From: CAIZGX01 sp964385405
Lineage (GTDB): Bacteria > Bacteroidota > Bacteroidia > Flavobacteriales_D > Sanyastnellaceae
DNA length: 64,000 nucleotides
NCBI GenBank assembly: GCA_964385405.1
Contig: CAYLOT010000012.1
Coordinates: 13,202 to 77,201 of the forward strand
Direction of reading: 5' to 3'
Made by a program: the position numbers and the translations under genes. The notes under the pieces are model-generated. The model ran no database searches, was not told the DNA's origin, and saw only the letters and a list, made by a program, of their open reading frames with translations. Positions 1 to 9,259 of this stretch are shown in pieces (positions within the stretch are counted from its first letter, which is position 1; each line of letters opens with the position of its first letter).

Positions 1-514
1 CTTCATCTCCTTCTACTTTGAAAGCTACCTCTTTGAACCCTCCCATGGTGCCTTCACTCAGGTTCAACACCTCCATGGTCCAACCTTTATCTTGAATATA
101 TCGGGTATACATCTTGTACAAGTCTCCTGCAAAAATTGAGGCCTCATCTCCACCCGTTCCCGCGCGGATTTCGACAATAACGTTTTTGGTGTCTTCAGGA
201 TCTTTTGGAATGAGGAGAAACTTAATTGCTTCTTCCATCTCAACAATCTTAGGCGCAAGTTCGTTGTATTCTTCTTGCGCCATTTCTTTCAAGTCGGCGC
301 TTTCGTTGCTGTACAAAATTTCCTTAGCACCTTTCAAATCATCTAGTGCCTTTTTGTAATCGACATAAACATTATTGATTTTCTCGAGCTCACGATACTC
401 GCGCATGAGCGCGGGATACCTCTTCATATCGGCTATTACAGTCGGGTCTGTAATACTCTTTCCCACCTCGGTGTATCTATCGGAAATAGCCGACAAACGA
501 TCGATTAACTCCAT
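1..514 (-). CDS. prfA: Peptide chain release factor 1, N-terminal part (partial at window edge)
   Basis: Reading from the ATG at 514, the first 171 codons encode the RF1 N-terminal region and the start of the PCRF domain, including the conserved stretch IRAGTGGDEASIFAGDL. RF1 recognises UAA and UAG stop codons and triggers peptide release on the ribosome; its GGQ loop lies beyond the window. The gene starts 12 bp after the purM stop codon on the same strand, so it is probably co-transcribed with purM. No defect is visible in the part present. RF1 and RF2 are close relatives; the N-terminal wording (MELIDRLSAISDRY) fits RF1. Confidence 0.93.
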   Translation of the reverse strand, partial: MELIDRLSAISDRYTEVGKSITDPTVIADMKRYPALMREYRELEKINNVYVDYKKALDDLKGAKEILYSNESADLKEMAQEEYNELAPKIVEMEEAIKFLLIPKDPEDTKNVIVEIRAGTGGDEASIFAGDLYKMYTRYIQDKGWTMEVLNLSEGTMGGFKEVAFKVEGDE

Positions 515-526
515 TCTTTTCTTTAA

Positions 527-1699
527 TTAATATTGAAAGGTTCCGTGTTCGGAACGTATTTCTAATGTGTTTCCTTCGCCTGCTTCAACACGGCCAATTA
601 ATTGCGCTGCGCAACCAAATTGATCGGCATAATTGACAATTTCCAAAGCTGTTTCTTCATCGGTATAAAATTCCATACGGTGCCCCATGTTGAACACTTT
701 ATACATCTCTTGCCAAGGTGTTTTCGATTCTTCTTGAATCATCTTAAACAGTGGTGGAATAGCGAATAAATTGTCTTTCACAATGTGCACGTTGTTGGTG
801 AAGTGAAGAACCTTAGTCTGTCCTCCACCACTGCAATGCACCATGCCTTTGATCTTATCTCGACGATTCGCAAGAATTCTCTTCACTATTGGTGCGTAAG
901 TTCTTGTTGGAGAAAGCACTAGCTTTCCTGCATTCAATTCCGAGTCTTGTACATAATCCGTTAATGTATAAGATCCTGAATAAACCAATTCTTTTGGGAT
1001 AGCACTATCGAAAGACTCAGGATACTTCGCAATTAAATCGTTGTAGAACACATCGTGACGCGCAGAAGTAAGACCGTTACTTCCCATACCACCGTTGTAC
1101 TCAGATTCATAAGATGTTTGTCCATACGAGGCTAAACCTACTATGACCTGCCCAGGAGCAATGTTTGCATTGTCGATGACTTCATCTCTGCGCATCCGGC
1201 AAACTACTGTTGAATCAACGATGATAGTTCGAACCAAGTCACCCACATCGGCTGTTTCTCCTCCGGTAGTGTGAATCTTCACCCCGTGTCTTTCGAGTTC
1301 TTTACAAATTTCTTCGGTACCCGCGATAATGGAAGAAATAACTTCTCCAGGGACTAGATTTTTATTTCGTCCAATGGTGCTGCTGAGCATAATGTTGTCT
1401 ACTGCCCCCACACACAAAAGATCATCTATGTTCATCACAATAGCGTCTTGCGCTATTCCCTTCCAAACTGAAAGATCTCCGGTTTCTTTCCAATAGATGT
1501 AGGCAAGAGAAGATTTTGTCCCTGCTCCGTCTGCATGCATGACTATGCAATGCTCCTCACTTCCGGTTAAATAATCAGGAACGATTTTACAAAAAGCTTT
1601 TGGAAAAAGTCCTTTATCAATGTTTTTAATAGCAGCATGCACATCTTCTTTGGAAGCGCTTACTCCTCTGCTGTTGTATCTGTTTTCGGCTTGACTCAT
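527..1699 (-). CDS. purM: Phosphoribosylformylglycinamidine cyclo-ligase (AIR synthase)
   Basis: This 390-residue protein matches AIR synthase, which closes the imidazole ring in step five of purine synthesis using ATP in the cytosol. Visible family features are the substrate loop MHADGAGTKSS near residue 55, the metal/nucleotide region IVMNIDDLLCVGA near 90, TTGGETADVGD near 145, and a C-terminal AIRS_C part with CSGGGQTKVLHF. It is somewhat longer than the 345-residue E. coli enzyme. The ATG at 1699 lies only 11 bp from a strong hairpin that looks like the terminator of the upstream gene, so its promoter is unclear. prfA follows directly. Confidence 0.93.
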   Translation of the reverse strand: MSQAENRYNSRGVSASKEDVHAAIKNIDKGLFPKAFCKIVPDYLTGSEEHCIVMHADGAGTKSSLAYIYWKETGDLSVWKGIAQDAIVMNIDDLLCVGAVDNIMLSSTIGRNKNLVPGEVISSIIAGTEEICKELERHGVKIHTTGGETADVGDLVRTIIVDSTVVCRMRRDEVIDNANIAPGQVIVGLASYGQTSYESEYNGGMGSNGLTSARHDVFYNDLIAKYPESFDSAIPKELVYSGSYTLTDYVQDSELNAGKLVLSPTRTYAPIVKRILANRRDKIKGMVHCSGGGQTKVLHFTNNVHIVKDNLFAIPPLFKMIQEESKTPWQEMYKVFNMGHRMEFYTDEETALEIVNYADQFGCAAQLIGRVEAGEGNTLEIRSEHGTFQY

Positions 1700-1710
1700 A
1701 TATAAATAAA

Positions 1711-1737
1711 AAGGGCTGACAGCAAGTGTCAGCCCTT
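1711..1737 (-). terminator. Rho-independent terminator of the PorE-like gene, inside the purM leader
   Basis: An 11-bp perfect stem (AAGGGCTGACA at 1711-1721 against 1727-1737) has a 5-base loop and, read on the minus strand, is followed by a T-rich tract (TTTTTATTTATA). It sits between the 1752 stop codon and the purM ATG at 1699. Confidence 0.85.
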
Positions 1738-1751
1738 CATTTTGTTTGGTG

Positions 1752-3830
1752 CTATTTACTAGGGACGTAGTCCGTTCTTAAAATTCTAAATGTTGTGCGG
1801 CGATTCAATTGGTGCGCGCGTTCGCGTGCATCGTTATCTTTTAACGAGTTGATATAAGCTTCGTCAAGCAATGTTCCTACAGGGAACTCTGCGAAAGTTT
1901 CAGCTGAAAGACGATCTCCTTCTCTGATGGTGCGAGGCTCGCTCTCACCTTTTCCTTTCGCAACCAAACGATCAGCCGCAATTCCTTTTGAAGTAAGGTA
2001 AGTTACGCAAGTCTCTGCACGACCTTGAGAAAGTTTGTCGTTACTTGCTACATCACCACGAGCATCTGTATGCGATTCCAACTGAACCACAAAGGTTGGA
2101 TTCTCAGTAAGAATATTCAACAAGTAGCTCAATGAGTCAGCACTGTTTACTTCGTCATTAATTAACAATTCTGTTTTATTGAATGGATACAATACTGTTG
2201 GCATTGGGTATTCCTTTCCAATTTCTACAGGGATTAAGAAATAATCTTGTTGGTAGTTGGTGGACTCTTTTGCTCCTTTGGTAGAGAACTTATCTGCAGT
2301 ACCAATGAAGTTTTCTTTTTGAATGTCTACAGTATACTTAGTTTCAGGCTTAACCTTTGTTTTGTCTAGGAAGAAGCTTCCGTTTGCATCTGTCACCACA
2401 TTGTAAGTTGAACCATCTGAGCCCACGATAGTTACTTTACATCCTGAGAGGGTACTTCCTGTCTTCTTGTTATAAGCAGTACCAGTCATGGTGAATTCCA
2501 ACGGGCGCTCATATGCATGCCAGATATCGTCTTTCCCTTTTCCACCTGGACGGTTAGAAGAGAAGTAACAAGCGAAAACACCTTCCATCAATACATTATC
2601 CAAAACAGGCTTCTTGTCTAAGATAAAAGCAAAGTCATCAGAAGCCGAGTTAATTGGAGCTGGCATTGCTGTAACATCCCCATAAACCATTTCACCTGTT
2701 TTCTTTGCCTTGAAAATGTCCAAACCACCCAATCCCGGGTAACCGTTCGATGCGAAATACAAAGTTCCGTCTTCGGTCATGTATGGATAGTACTCATCAC
2801 CTGCTGTGTTTAAAGAAGCAAGATTGGTAAGGTTAGACCATTTTTTATTTTTCTTATCGAAAGTCATATACCACAAATCTCTTCCGCCCTTTCCACCTGG
2901 CATGTTTGACGCGAAGATTAATGTTTGCTCATCTGGTGACAGACATGGCTGGCCCACACGTGAGGAATCGTCTGATTCTCGATTAATGATACCAATAATT
3001 TCAGCTGTTGCGAAGTTATCACCTTGTTTGTTTGCCGTGTAAATATCACAACCCATTCTTCCTCTTTTATCGAAACCACAACGCGTGAAGAATAACGTTT
3101 TGTAGTCTTTATCGAAAGCTCCAGCAGCCTCATGCGCCTCTGTATTTACAGTAATGCTCGCAGGCATTGGCGCTCCTTGGAACTTAAACTTCTTGTCTAA
3201 TTTCGCAACGAAAACGTCTTTAAACTCATCTCCATTGATTGGGCTTAATCCACTTCCAACAGCCTCTTTTCTTGCTGAAGTAAAGACGAACTCATCCCAT
3301 TTCTTAGAAGCGTAAGCTAACCCGAAGTCTTCTTCGGTTGAGTTTAAGAACTCAACATTCTCAACAACATAACGAGACTTTGCACTTGTTTTCTTTGCAG
3401 TTGCAGCATTCGTGCATGTTTGAATGCGCATGTCTGCAAGAGCTGCATTTCCTCCACGCTCCTTGTATTTATTGTACTGAACAATAGCGTCTTCCAAACG
3501 ATCCATTTCCTGCAAAGCAATACCATAGTTCAAATACACCTCTGCTGTTTTCTTGTCATACTTTGCATTGATGGCTTTGTCATAGTAATCTAGACTCATT
3601 CCATAACGCTTTGTGTTTCTGTAACATTCTGCAATGTTGTAAAGAACACGCGCCTTTTCATCGATGTTCTTGATTTTAGTAACTTCTGCGATGTAAAGAG
3701 AAGCGGCTTGATTGTACCCTTGCCCTGCAAACTCGATATCTGCCTGTTGAATCTTTTTATTTTGAGCGTTCACCAACGTTGCGGTCGACAAACAAACAAA
3801 CAAAACCAAGATAGATTTGAAAAATCTCAT
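1752..3830 (-). CDS. TPR / PD40 propeller / carboxypeptidase-regulatory / OmpA family protein, PorE-like
   Basis: A 692-residue exported protein. Order seen: signal peptide (cut near VNAQ, residue 23), TPR-like helices to about 130, WD40-like PD40 strands at about 160-420 (repeats such as DEFVFTSAR, KTLFFTRCG, TLYFASNGYPGLGGLDIF), a carboxypeptidase-regulatory beta domain (about 445-520), and a C-terminal OmpA domain that binds peptidoglycan (LESHTDARGD and LSQGRAETCVTYL). This is the domain order of the T9SS periplasmic component PorE and of related Bacteroidota OmpA proteins. Unlike PorE of Porphyromonas, no lipobox cysteine is visible. A PorE role is inferred from architecture only; it could be another PD40-OmpA paralogue. 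Confidence 0.75.
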   Translation of the reverse strand: MRFFKSILVLFVCLSTATLVNAQNKKIQQADIEFAGQGYNQAASLYIAEVTKIKNIDEKARVLYNIAECYRNTKRYGMSLDYYDKAINAKYDKKTAEVYLNYGIALQEMDRLEDAIVQYNKYKERGGNAALADMRIQTCTNAATAKKTSAKSRYVVENVEFLNSTEEDFGLAYASKKWDEFVFTSARKEAVGSGLSPINGDEFKDVFVAKLDKKFKFQGAPMPASITVNTEAHEAAGAFDKDYKTLFFTRCGFDKRGRMGCDIYTANKQGDNFATAEIIGIINRESDDSSRVGQPCLSPDEQTLIFASNMPGGKGGRDLWYMTFDKKNKKWSNLTNLASLNTAGDEYYPYMTEDGTLYFASNGYPGLGGLDIFKAKKTGEMVYGDVTAMPAPINSASDDFAFILDKKPVLDNVLMEGVFACYFSSNRPGGKGKDDIWHAYERPLEFTMTGTAYNKKTGSTLSGCKVTIVGSDGSTYNVVTDANGSFFLDKTKVKPETKYTVDIQKENFIGTADKFSTKGAKESTNYQQDYFLIPVEIGKEYPMPTVLYPFNKTELLINDEVNSADSLSYLLNILTENPTFVVQLESHTDARGDVASNDKLSQGRAETCVTYLTSKGIAADRLVAKGKGESEPRTIREGDRLSAETFAEFPVGTLLDEAYINSLKDNDARERAHQLNRRTTFRILRTDYVPSK

Positions 3831-3925
3831 ACGTAATGTTTTAGTCCAGTTAAAAGTTAGTATTTGCGAAAATAATCAAAAATGTGAATTTTCCTCACAA
3901 AATCACAATTATCTGAACACTCCAA

Positions 3926-6109
3926 TTAACACGTGAACAAAAGCTCACGCATTTTTGGAATTGGCCATGTGTTGTCGTCAATGATTTGCTCCAAAGCATC
4001 TGCTGCATCTCTCGCCGCATCCATTAACGGTTTAATCTTGTGACAATAGATATCAGCCATTTTCTCAGGATTGCTGTGATTGACTTTACCTTGTTCAACA
4101 ACAATTCCCTCTGTGCACGCTTTCAAACCGTTAACATGCTGAGAAATCTCAGTTATTAAGCCCAATTGAGTCTTAGTAAGTTCCTTAAACTCTTTTGCAC
4201 CCAAGACCGCTTTTAAACCTTGAACGTTGTTGATCAACTCACTCTGGTATCTCAAAGCGGCAGGGATAATCTGGTTAACCGCCATATCTACAACTATTTC
4301 CGCTTCAATTTCTCGACGACGCGCGTAGTTCTCAACCTCTATCTCGTAGCGAGAGTGAATTTCCTCTGCAGTTAAGACGTTAAGTTTTTCAAACATGGAA
4401 ATAACCTTTTTGTCTTTCCACACCTTAAGGGCTGATGGGGTGTCCTTTAAGTTTGACAATCCTCGTTTAGCGGCTTCCTTCACCCACTCGTCGCCATAAC
4501 CGTTTCCTTCAAAACGAATAGCCTTACTTTGTTTAATTAAGCGTTGAAGTTCTTTTAGAATTGCCTCGTCTTTGTCATCGCCTTTTGCAATGCGCGCATC
4601 AACATCCTTCTTAAATTGAATCAGACGGTTAGCCACAATGGTATTCAAAGTAATCATTGCGTTCGCACAGTTCGCGCTAGACCCCACTGCTCGGAATTCA
4701 AATTTGTTTCCCGTAAATGCAAAAGGAGAAGTTCTATTTCTGTCTGTGTTATCTAGAAGTACTTGAGGCAACTTCCCGATATTCAATTTCAATTCTGTCT
4801 TGTCCTCTGGAGTCATCTTGCCCGCCTTGATGTTCTTTTCAAGATTATCGAGCATAGCATTCAACTGCTCTCCGAGAAAGCAGCTCATGATAGCCGGTGG
4901 TGCTTCGTTAGCTCCAAGACGGTGATCGTTACCAACCGTTGCAATAGAAGCACGAAGAACATCTGCGTTTTCATGAATTGCAGCAACTGTGTTCACCATG
5001 AAGGTTAAGAATTGCAGGTTCGATTTTGGATTTTTTCCGGGACGAAGAAGGTTCACTCCTGTATTTGTGGAAAGTGCCCAGTTGTTGTGCTTACCGCTTC
5101 CGTTAACACCTTCATAAGGTTTTTCATGAAGAAGAACGTTGAAGTTATGCTTCTGCGCAATTTTCTTCAACAAGTCCATTAATAATTGATTGTGGTCATT
5201 CGCCAAGTTCGCCTCTTCGAACATTGGAGCAACTTCATATTGGTTCGGAGCAACTTCGTTGTGTCTTGTTGTTACAGGAATACCTAACAAATGTGCCTCG
5301 TATTCGAAGTCTTTCATATATGCTAAAACTCTTTCCGGAATACTCCCGAAGTAGTGGTCTTCCAATTGTTGCCCCTTTGCGGGCTTGTGACCAAACAGTG
5401 CTCTACCAGTCATGGCTAAGTCAGGACGCGCCTTGTGAAGTGCAGAGTCAACTAAGAAAAACTCTTGCTCCCAACCCAATGTTGTATTTACCTTATTTAC
5501 GTCTTTATCGAAATACTGACAAACAGCGGTTGCGGCTACATCAACTGCGTGTAGAGCTTTAATCAAAGGCATCTTATAATCTAACGCGTGACCGGTGTAA
5601 GAAATGAAAATAGTTGGAATACAAAGTGTATTTCCCACTATGAAAGCAGGTGAAGAAGGATCCCACAGAGTATAACCACGCGCTTCAAAAGTGTTGCGGA
5701 TTCCCCCATTAGGAAAAGAAGAAGCATCGGGCTCTTGTTGCACCAACATTGTTCCTTCGAATTTTTCAATTGCTCTTCCGTCTCCAAGTGGCTTAAAGAA
5801 GCTGTCGTGCTTCTCTGCCGTAGCCCCCGTTAATGGTTGAAACCAGTGCGTAAAATGCGTTGCACCTTTGCTAATTGCCCACTCCTTCATACCGGCTGCA
5901 ATATGATCAGCCACATTTCTATCGATACGAGTTCCCTGATTGATACACGACATTAAATTCTCATACAAATCTTCAGGAAGATATTCGCGCATTTTGTGTG
6001 GATTGAAGACGTTATCTCCAAAGTATTCGCTGATTCTTTGCCCATTTGACGCAAGTGACATAGGCATACGACTATTGATTTCTTGCTGTGCGTTTTTTCT
6101 TAAACTCAT
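3926..6109 (-). CDS. glnN: Glutamine synthetase type III
   Basis: A 727-residue GSIII, the large form common in Bacteroidota; it makes glutamine from glutamate, ammonia and ATP. Features include LGWEQEFFLVD, the ATP/glutamate-binding stretch TTRHNEVAPNQYEVAP, NGSGKHNNWALSTNTGVNLL and RNRTSPFAFTGNKFEFRAVGSSAN. The ATG at 6109 (MSLRKNAQQ) is chosen over the in-frame ATG at 6199 because it gives the usual family length and because a -7 box TATATTTG at 6170-6177 puts the transcript start downstream of 6199. The roughly 55-base leader carries a small hairpin. It stands alone and codes opposite the gene at 6285. Confidence 0.95.
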   Translation of the reverse strand: MSLRKNAQQEINSRMPMSLASNGQRISEYFGDNVFNPHKMREYLPEDLYENLMSCINQGTRIDRNVADHIAAGMKEWAISKGATHFTHWFQPLTGATAEKHDSFFKPLGDGRAIEKFEGTMLVQQEPDASSFPNGGIRNTFEARGYTLWDPSSPAFIVGNTLCIPTIFISYTGHALDYKMPLIKALHAVDVAATAVCQYFDKDVNKVNTTLGWEQEFFLVDSALHKARPDLAMTGRALFGHKPAKGQQLEDHYFGSIPERVLAYMKDFEYEAHLLGIPVTTRHNEVAPNQYEVAPMFEEANLANDHNQLLMDLLKKIAQKHNFNVLLHEKPYEGVNGSGKHNNWALSTNTGVNLLRPGKNPKSNLQFLTFMVNTVAAIHENADVLRASIATVGNDHRLGANEAPPAIMSCFLGEQLNAMLDNLEKNIKAGKMTPEDKTELKLNIGKLPQVLLDNTDRNRTSPFAFTGNKFEFRAVGSSANCANAMITLNTIVANRLIQFKKDVDARIAKGDDKDEAILKELQRLIKQSKAIRFEGNGYGDEWVKEAAKRGLSNLKDTPSALKVWKDKKVISMFEKLNVLTAEEIHSRYEIEVENYARRREIEAEIVVDMAVNQIIPAALRYQSELINNVQGLKAVLGAKEFKELTKTQLGLITEISQHVNGLKACTEGIVVEQGKVNHSNPEKMADIYCHKIKPLMDAARDAADALEQIIDDNTWPIPKMRELLFTC

Positions 6110-6125
6110 ATTTTTAGGTATTAAC

Positions 6126-6142
6126 CCCCAATTTTTATGGGG
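6126..6142 (-). promoter_or_regulatory. Small hairpin in the glnN leader
   Basis: CCCCA (6126-6130) can pair with TGGGG (6138-6142) across a 7-base AT loop. It lies between the predicted transcript start and the glnN ATG, with no T-tract directly after it, so it is a leader structure rather than an obvious terminator. Confidence 0.4.
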
Positions 6143-6169
6143 TGCTTTATAAATTTTATCAATTTTTGG

Positions 6170-6177
6170 CAAATATA
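6170..6177 (-). promoter_or_regulatory. glnN -7 promoter box (TATATTTG)
   Basis: Exact match to the Bacteroidota -7 consensus TAnnTTTG on the minus strand. It predicts transcription starting near 6165 and decides the glnN start at 6109. Confidence 0.6.
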
Positions 6178-6272
6178 CCCCCTGTTTTTCGAGATGCAAA
6201 TGAAATTTTCATATCAAATTTCAAAAAAGACCCCATTTAATTGTGAATAACTCCATTCTACTATTCATTCAC

Positions 6273-6280
6273 TAAATTTG
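6273..6280 (+). promoter_or_regulatory. -7 promoter box (TAAATTTG) 4 bases before the ATG at 6285
   Basis: Exact TAnnTTTG match followed by aaaa and then the ATG. Transcription would begin at or next to the start codon, giving a leaderless mRNA. Confidence 0.6.
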
Positions 6281-6284
6281 AAAA

Positions 6285-8132
6285 ATGAAAAAGATAATTT
6301 CAATTTTCCTCTATACAATTGGAGTTGTTGCTCCAATGACATTGTCTGCGCAAGGTTTACAAGTTACACCTCCAGCTTCATCTACGAACAAAACTGTTGT
6401 TATTCCCCATTCAATTTATCCTGCTAGTTTCATTATTAGTGAACCTCAAATAATATCTATTGATTTAAACGAAAGTGGTGATAAGATTGCAAAGATTCAG
6501 CTATCAAGTGGCATTACCTCCCTCATTATCACTGATATTAAGTCAGGTAAAGAATCGATAATTAAAAATGATAACATTACAAGTGCATCTCAGGTGCACT
6601 TTATTAATGATCAGTTTATTGCGTTGCGCACTCAGAGAGATATTTCCAACTACGAAATAATTGAACTTTCATCAGCAAAAGTTTTGTGCAGCTTACCTTC
6701 AAACAAGTACATTGGATCAACAAGTACGGATGCCTATTTCAGTAATTTTAACTCAAGTGGATCTACGATAGAAAAATTAGACATTGCTGCTATGAAAATC
6801 TCTAATGTCGGCAATATTTCAGGCGAAATATTCGGATGGTATTTTTCTAAAGTTAAAGGAATAGTTGGAGTTGGAGTTCACAGCAATATGCTCTCTAACA
6901 TTTATTCTTTTGAGAACAATAAAATCGGAAAGAGTTTATTCGAATTTTCGTCGAATTTCTATTTTGAAACAAAGGGGTGTAACAATGCTGGTGACGTACT
7001 CTACGGAATTACAAATTTCCAAAGTTACACAACCTATAGTTGCGCAATTTCCAAGACGGGAATTAAACCAATAAATAACAAAGAAGACGAGAGTTGCACC
7101 GATATTTTCATTTCGGGAAATGACGTTGTTTTAACTACAAGTATTATAAACGCTTCAGAGTATCAAGAATCAAAGAACTCAACTGTAGTCAAAGCGCTAA
7201 ATTTCGCTCGAGAGAGTTTCAAAGGCTCATCCATTCAAATTATTGATTTCATTGAGAAAAATAATTCTCTACTTTTTTCAATTCAAGGCGAAACTGTAAA
7301 ACCTCGTTATTTCGTTCAATATAACAATTCTACCAAGCCAGTTTTTACAGACAACTGTGATGGAAAAAACCTAACCTTCATCTCGAGCGAAATCGCACAG
7401 CTTCAGACTTCAGAACAGGCGCCTCAAAACGGCCGAATGTATCTTCCTACGAAAGCAGACAAAGCAACATACCCCTTGGTAATTTATATTCCGAATAATA
7501 TTTTCTTGCCTTACGCAAACCAGTTTAATCCTGTCGTTCAACATCTTTGTCAGAATGGTTTTGCTGTGTTTGTTTGGAATACTCGATATGCCTCTCGATC
7601 AAAAGACGGTTTTTCTTATTCCGATTTGGTTGTATCCATTCCAGAGGATATTCTCCTCGTGAACGATGTATTAAAAAAGGAATATCCAATCGTACCAGAA
7701 AGCTCATTTATCGTTGGTGAAGGGCTTGGCGGCTATTTGGCACTTTATGCGGGATCAAGTAAACCTGAGGTTACAGGTGGCATTGTTGTGAATGGAATTA
7801 ACTTTCCTGGAAAAGAATACAGCCAAGATCTACTTGCTGTTCGAATGTTCGGCGAAGATGCACAATCGAAGTGGAGTACCTTAGATCGCATGGTACTATC
7901 TGAGAAAGTCAACTACTTGTTTCGTACAAATACAAAATCAAATACCGAAAGAAGATGGGAAAACGCAAATAGACAAAAAAACATCAAATGGACTGAAATT
8001 ACCTCGGATAATGTAAGAGTCGATATTTCATCAAAAGATCTCGACGGAATTGTGAATTGGTTGAAACATTTAACGGCCATCGAACCACAAATTTTCGATA
8101 AAAAACCAAATGTTGAACTGAAAAAGAAATGA
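6285..8132 (+). CDS. Exported S9-peptidase-like protein lacking the catalytic serine
   Basis: A 615-residue protein with a signal peptide (cut near LSAQ, residue 23), a propeller-like N-terminal region without clear motifs, and a C-terminal alpha/beta-hydrolase region from about 395 (YPLVIYIPNN). At the nucleophile elbow, where S9 peptidases have GxSxGG, it reads GEGLGGYLALYAG with Gly480 in place of serine. The usual late Asp and His motifs are also not evident, so it is probably a non-catalytic relative of prolyl-oligopeptidase/DPP proteins. It is first in an operon with tgt (ATGA overlap), an LptF/G permease and an SDR, and has a near-leaderless promoter. Its actual role is unknown. Confidence 0.7.
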   Translation: MKKIISIFLYTIGVVAPMTLSAQGLQVTPPASSTNKTVVIPHSIYPASFIISEPQIISIDLNESGDKIAKIQLSSGITSLIITDIKSGKESIIKNDNITSASQVHFINDQFIALRTQRDISNYEIIELSSAKVLCSLPSNKYIGSTSTDAYFSNFNSSGSTIEKLDIAAMKISNVGNISGEIFGWYFSKVKGIVGVGVHSNMLSNIYSFENNKIGKSLFEFSSNFYFETKGCNNAGDVLYGITNFQSYTTYSCAISKTGIKPINNKEDESCTDIFISGNDVVLTTSIINASEYQESKNSTVVKALNFARESFKGSSIQIIDFIEKNNSLLFSIQGETVKPRYFVQYNNSTKPVFTDNCDGKNLTFISSEIAQLQTSEQAPQNGRMYLPTKADKATYPLVIYIPNNIFLPYANQFNPVVQHLCQNGFAVFVWNTRYASRSKDGFSYSDLVVSIPEDILLVNDVLKKEYPIVPESSFIVGEGLGGYLALYAGSSKPEVTGGIVVNGINFPGKEYSQDLLAVRMFGEDAQSKWSTLDRMVLSEKVNYLFRTNTKSNTERRWENANRQKNIKWTEITSDNVRVDISSKDLDGIVNWLKHLTAIEPQIFDKKPNVELKKK

Positions 8133-9259
8133 AATATTCATTAGAGGCGAAAGACGCATTATCTAAAGCAAGAGCAGGAGTTTTAGAAACGGCTCACGGC
8201 AAAATCCAAACTCCGATATTTATGCCTGTTGGAACTATTGGTTCTGTAAAAGCGGTTACCCAGCAGGATTTAAATGAAGACGTTAAGGCTCAAATTATTT
8301 TGGGCAACACCTATCACTTGTACTTGCGCCCAGGTACAAAGATTTTAGAAGAAGCAGGTGGACTTCATAGATTCATCAATTGGGACCGTCCGATACTTAC
8401 TGATAGCGGCGGATACCAAGTGTATAGCCTTTCCAATAACCGAAAAATAAATCCTGAAGGTGTTGTTTTCAAATCACACATCGACGGTTCAAAGCACACA
8501 TTCACTCCTGAAAATGTAATGGATATTCAGCGCAGCATAGGTGCGGATATCATTATGGCTTTTGACGAATGCCCACCCTATCCCTGCGAAAAAACGTATG
8601 CCCGTGAATCGCTTCACATAACCAACCAGTGGCTAGATCGTTGCTTCAAAAGACTCGAAGAAACTTCACCCCTTTATGGCTATGAGCAAGCGTTATTTCC
8701 AATTGTGCAAGGAAGCGTTTTTCCAGACTTACGGAAAGAGAGTGCAGAATACATTGCAAATAAAGGTGCATTTGGAAATGCAATTGGTGGATTGAGCGTT
8801 GGTGAGCCGCACGAAATGATGTATGAGATGACAGATCTTGTATGCTCGATTTTACCAGCAGACAAACCAAGATATCTCATGGGCGTTGGAACTCCAGTGA
8901 ATATTTTGGAGTGCATTGCTTTGGGTGTAGACATGTTCGATTGTGTTATGCCTACACGCAATGCGCGCAATGGAATGCTGTTTACCTGGAACGGTACCAT
9001 GAATATGAAAAACAAAAAGTGGGAAAACGATTTTTCTCCACTCGACGAAACCGGAGATAGTTATGTTGATTCCTATTACACCAAGGCATACGTGCGACAT
9101 TTATTTGCTGCAAATGAAATATTAGCCTTGCAAATTGCGTCGGTACACAACTTGAATTTTTATTTACGTTTGGTAGAAAAAGCCCGTGAAAAAATTATTG
9201 AAGGTACATTTGCCAATTGGAAGAATGAAATGGTGAAAAGACTATCCCAAAGATTGTGA
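8129..9259 (+). CDS. tgt: tRNA-guanine transglycosylase
   Basis: A 376-residue Tgt, which exchanges guanine-34 of GUN-anticodon tRNAs for the queuosine precursor. Visible are LTDSGGYQVYSL, MAFDECPPYPC, GGLSVGEP, RYLMGVGTP and the nucleophile-region sequence DMFDCVMPTRNARNG. In the usual zinc site (CxCxxC) the sequence reads GDSYVDSYY, so all three cysteines are absent, while the later histidine (VHNL) is kept. Other Bacteroidota Tgt proteins, as I remember them, look the same, so this may be a clade trait. The ATG overlaps the upstream stop codon (ATGA) and the stop codon overlaps the next gene. Confidence 0.95.
   Translation: MKYSLEAKDALSKARAGVLETAHGKIQTPIFMPVGTIGSVKAVTQQDLNEDVKAQIILGNTYHLYLRPGTKILEEAGGLHRFINWDRPILTDSGGYQVYSLSNNRKINPEGVVFKSHIDGSKHTFTPENVMDIQRSIGADIIMAFDECPPYPCEKTYARESLHITNQWLDRCFKRLEETSPLYGYEQALFPIVQGSVFPDLRKESAEYIANKGAFGNAIGGLSVGEPHEMMYEMTDLVCSILPADKPRYLMGVGTPVNILECIALGVDMFDCVMPTRNARNGMLFTWNGTMNMKNKKWENDFSPLDETGDSYVDSYYTKAYVRHLFAANEILALQIASVHNLNFYLRLVEKAREKIIEGTFANWKNEMVKRLSQRL

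Noticed and set aside
6110..6199. 30-residue N-terminal extension of glutamine synthetase from the ATG at 6199
   Set aside because: The consensus -7 box at 6170-6177 puts the transcript start downstream of that ATG, and the shorter form has the usual GSIII length.
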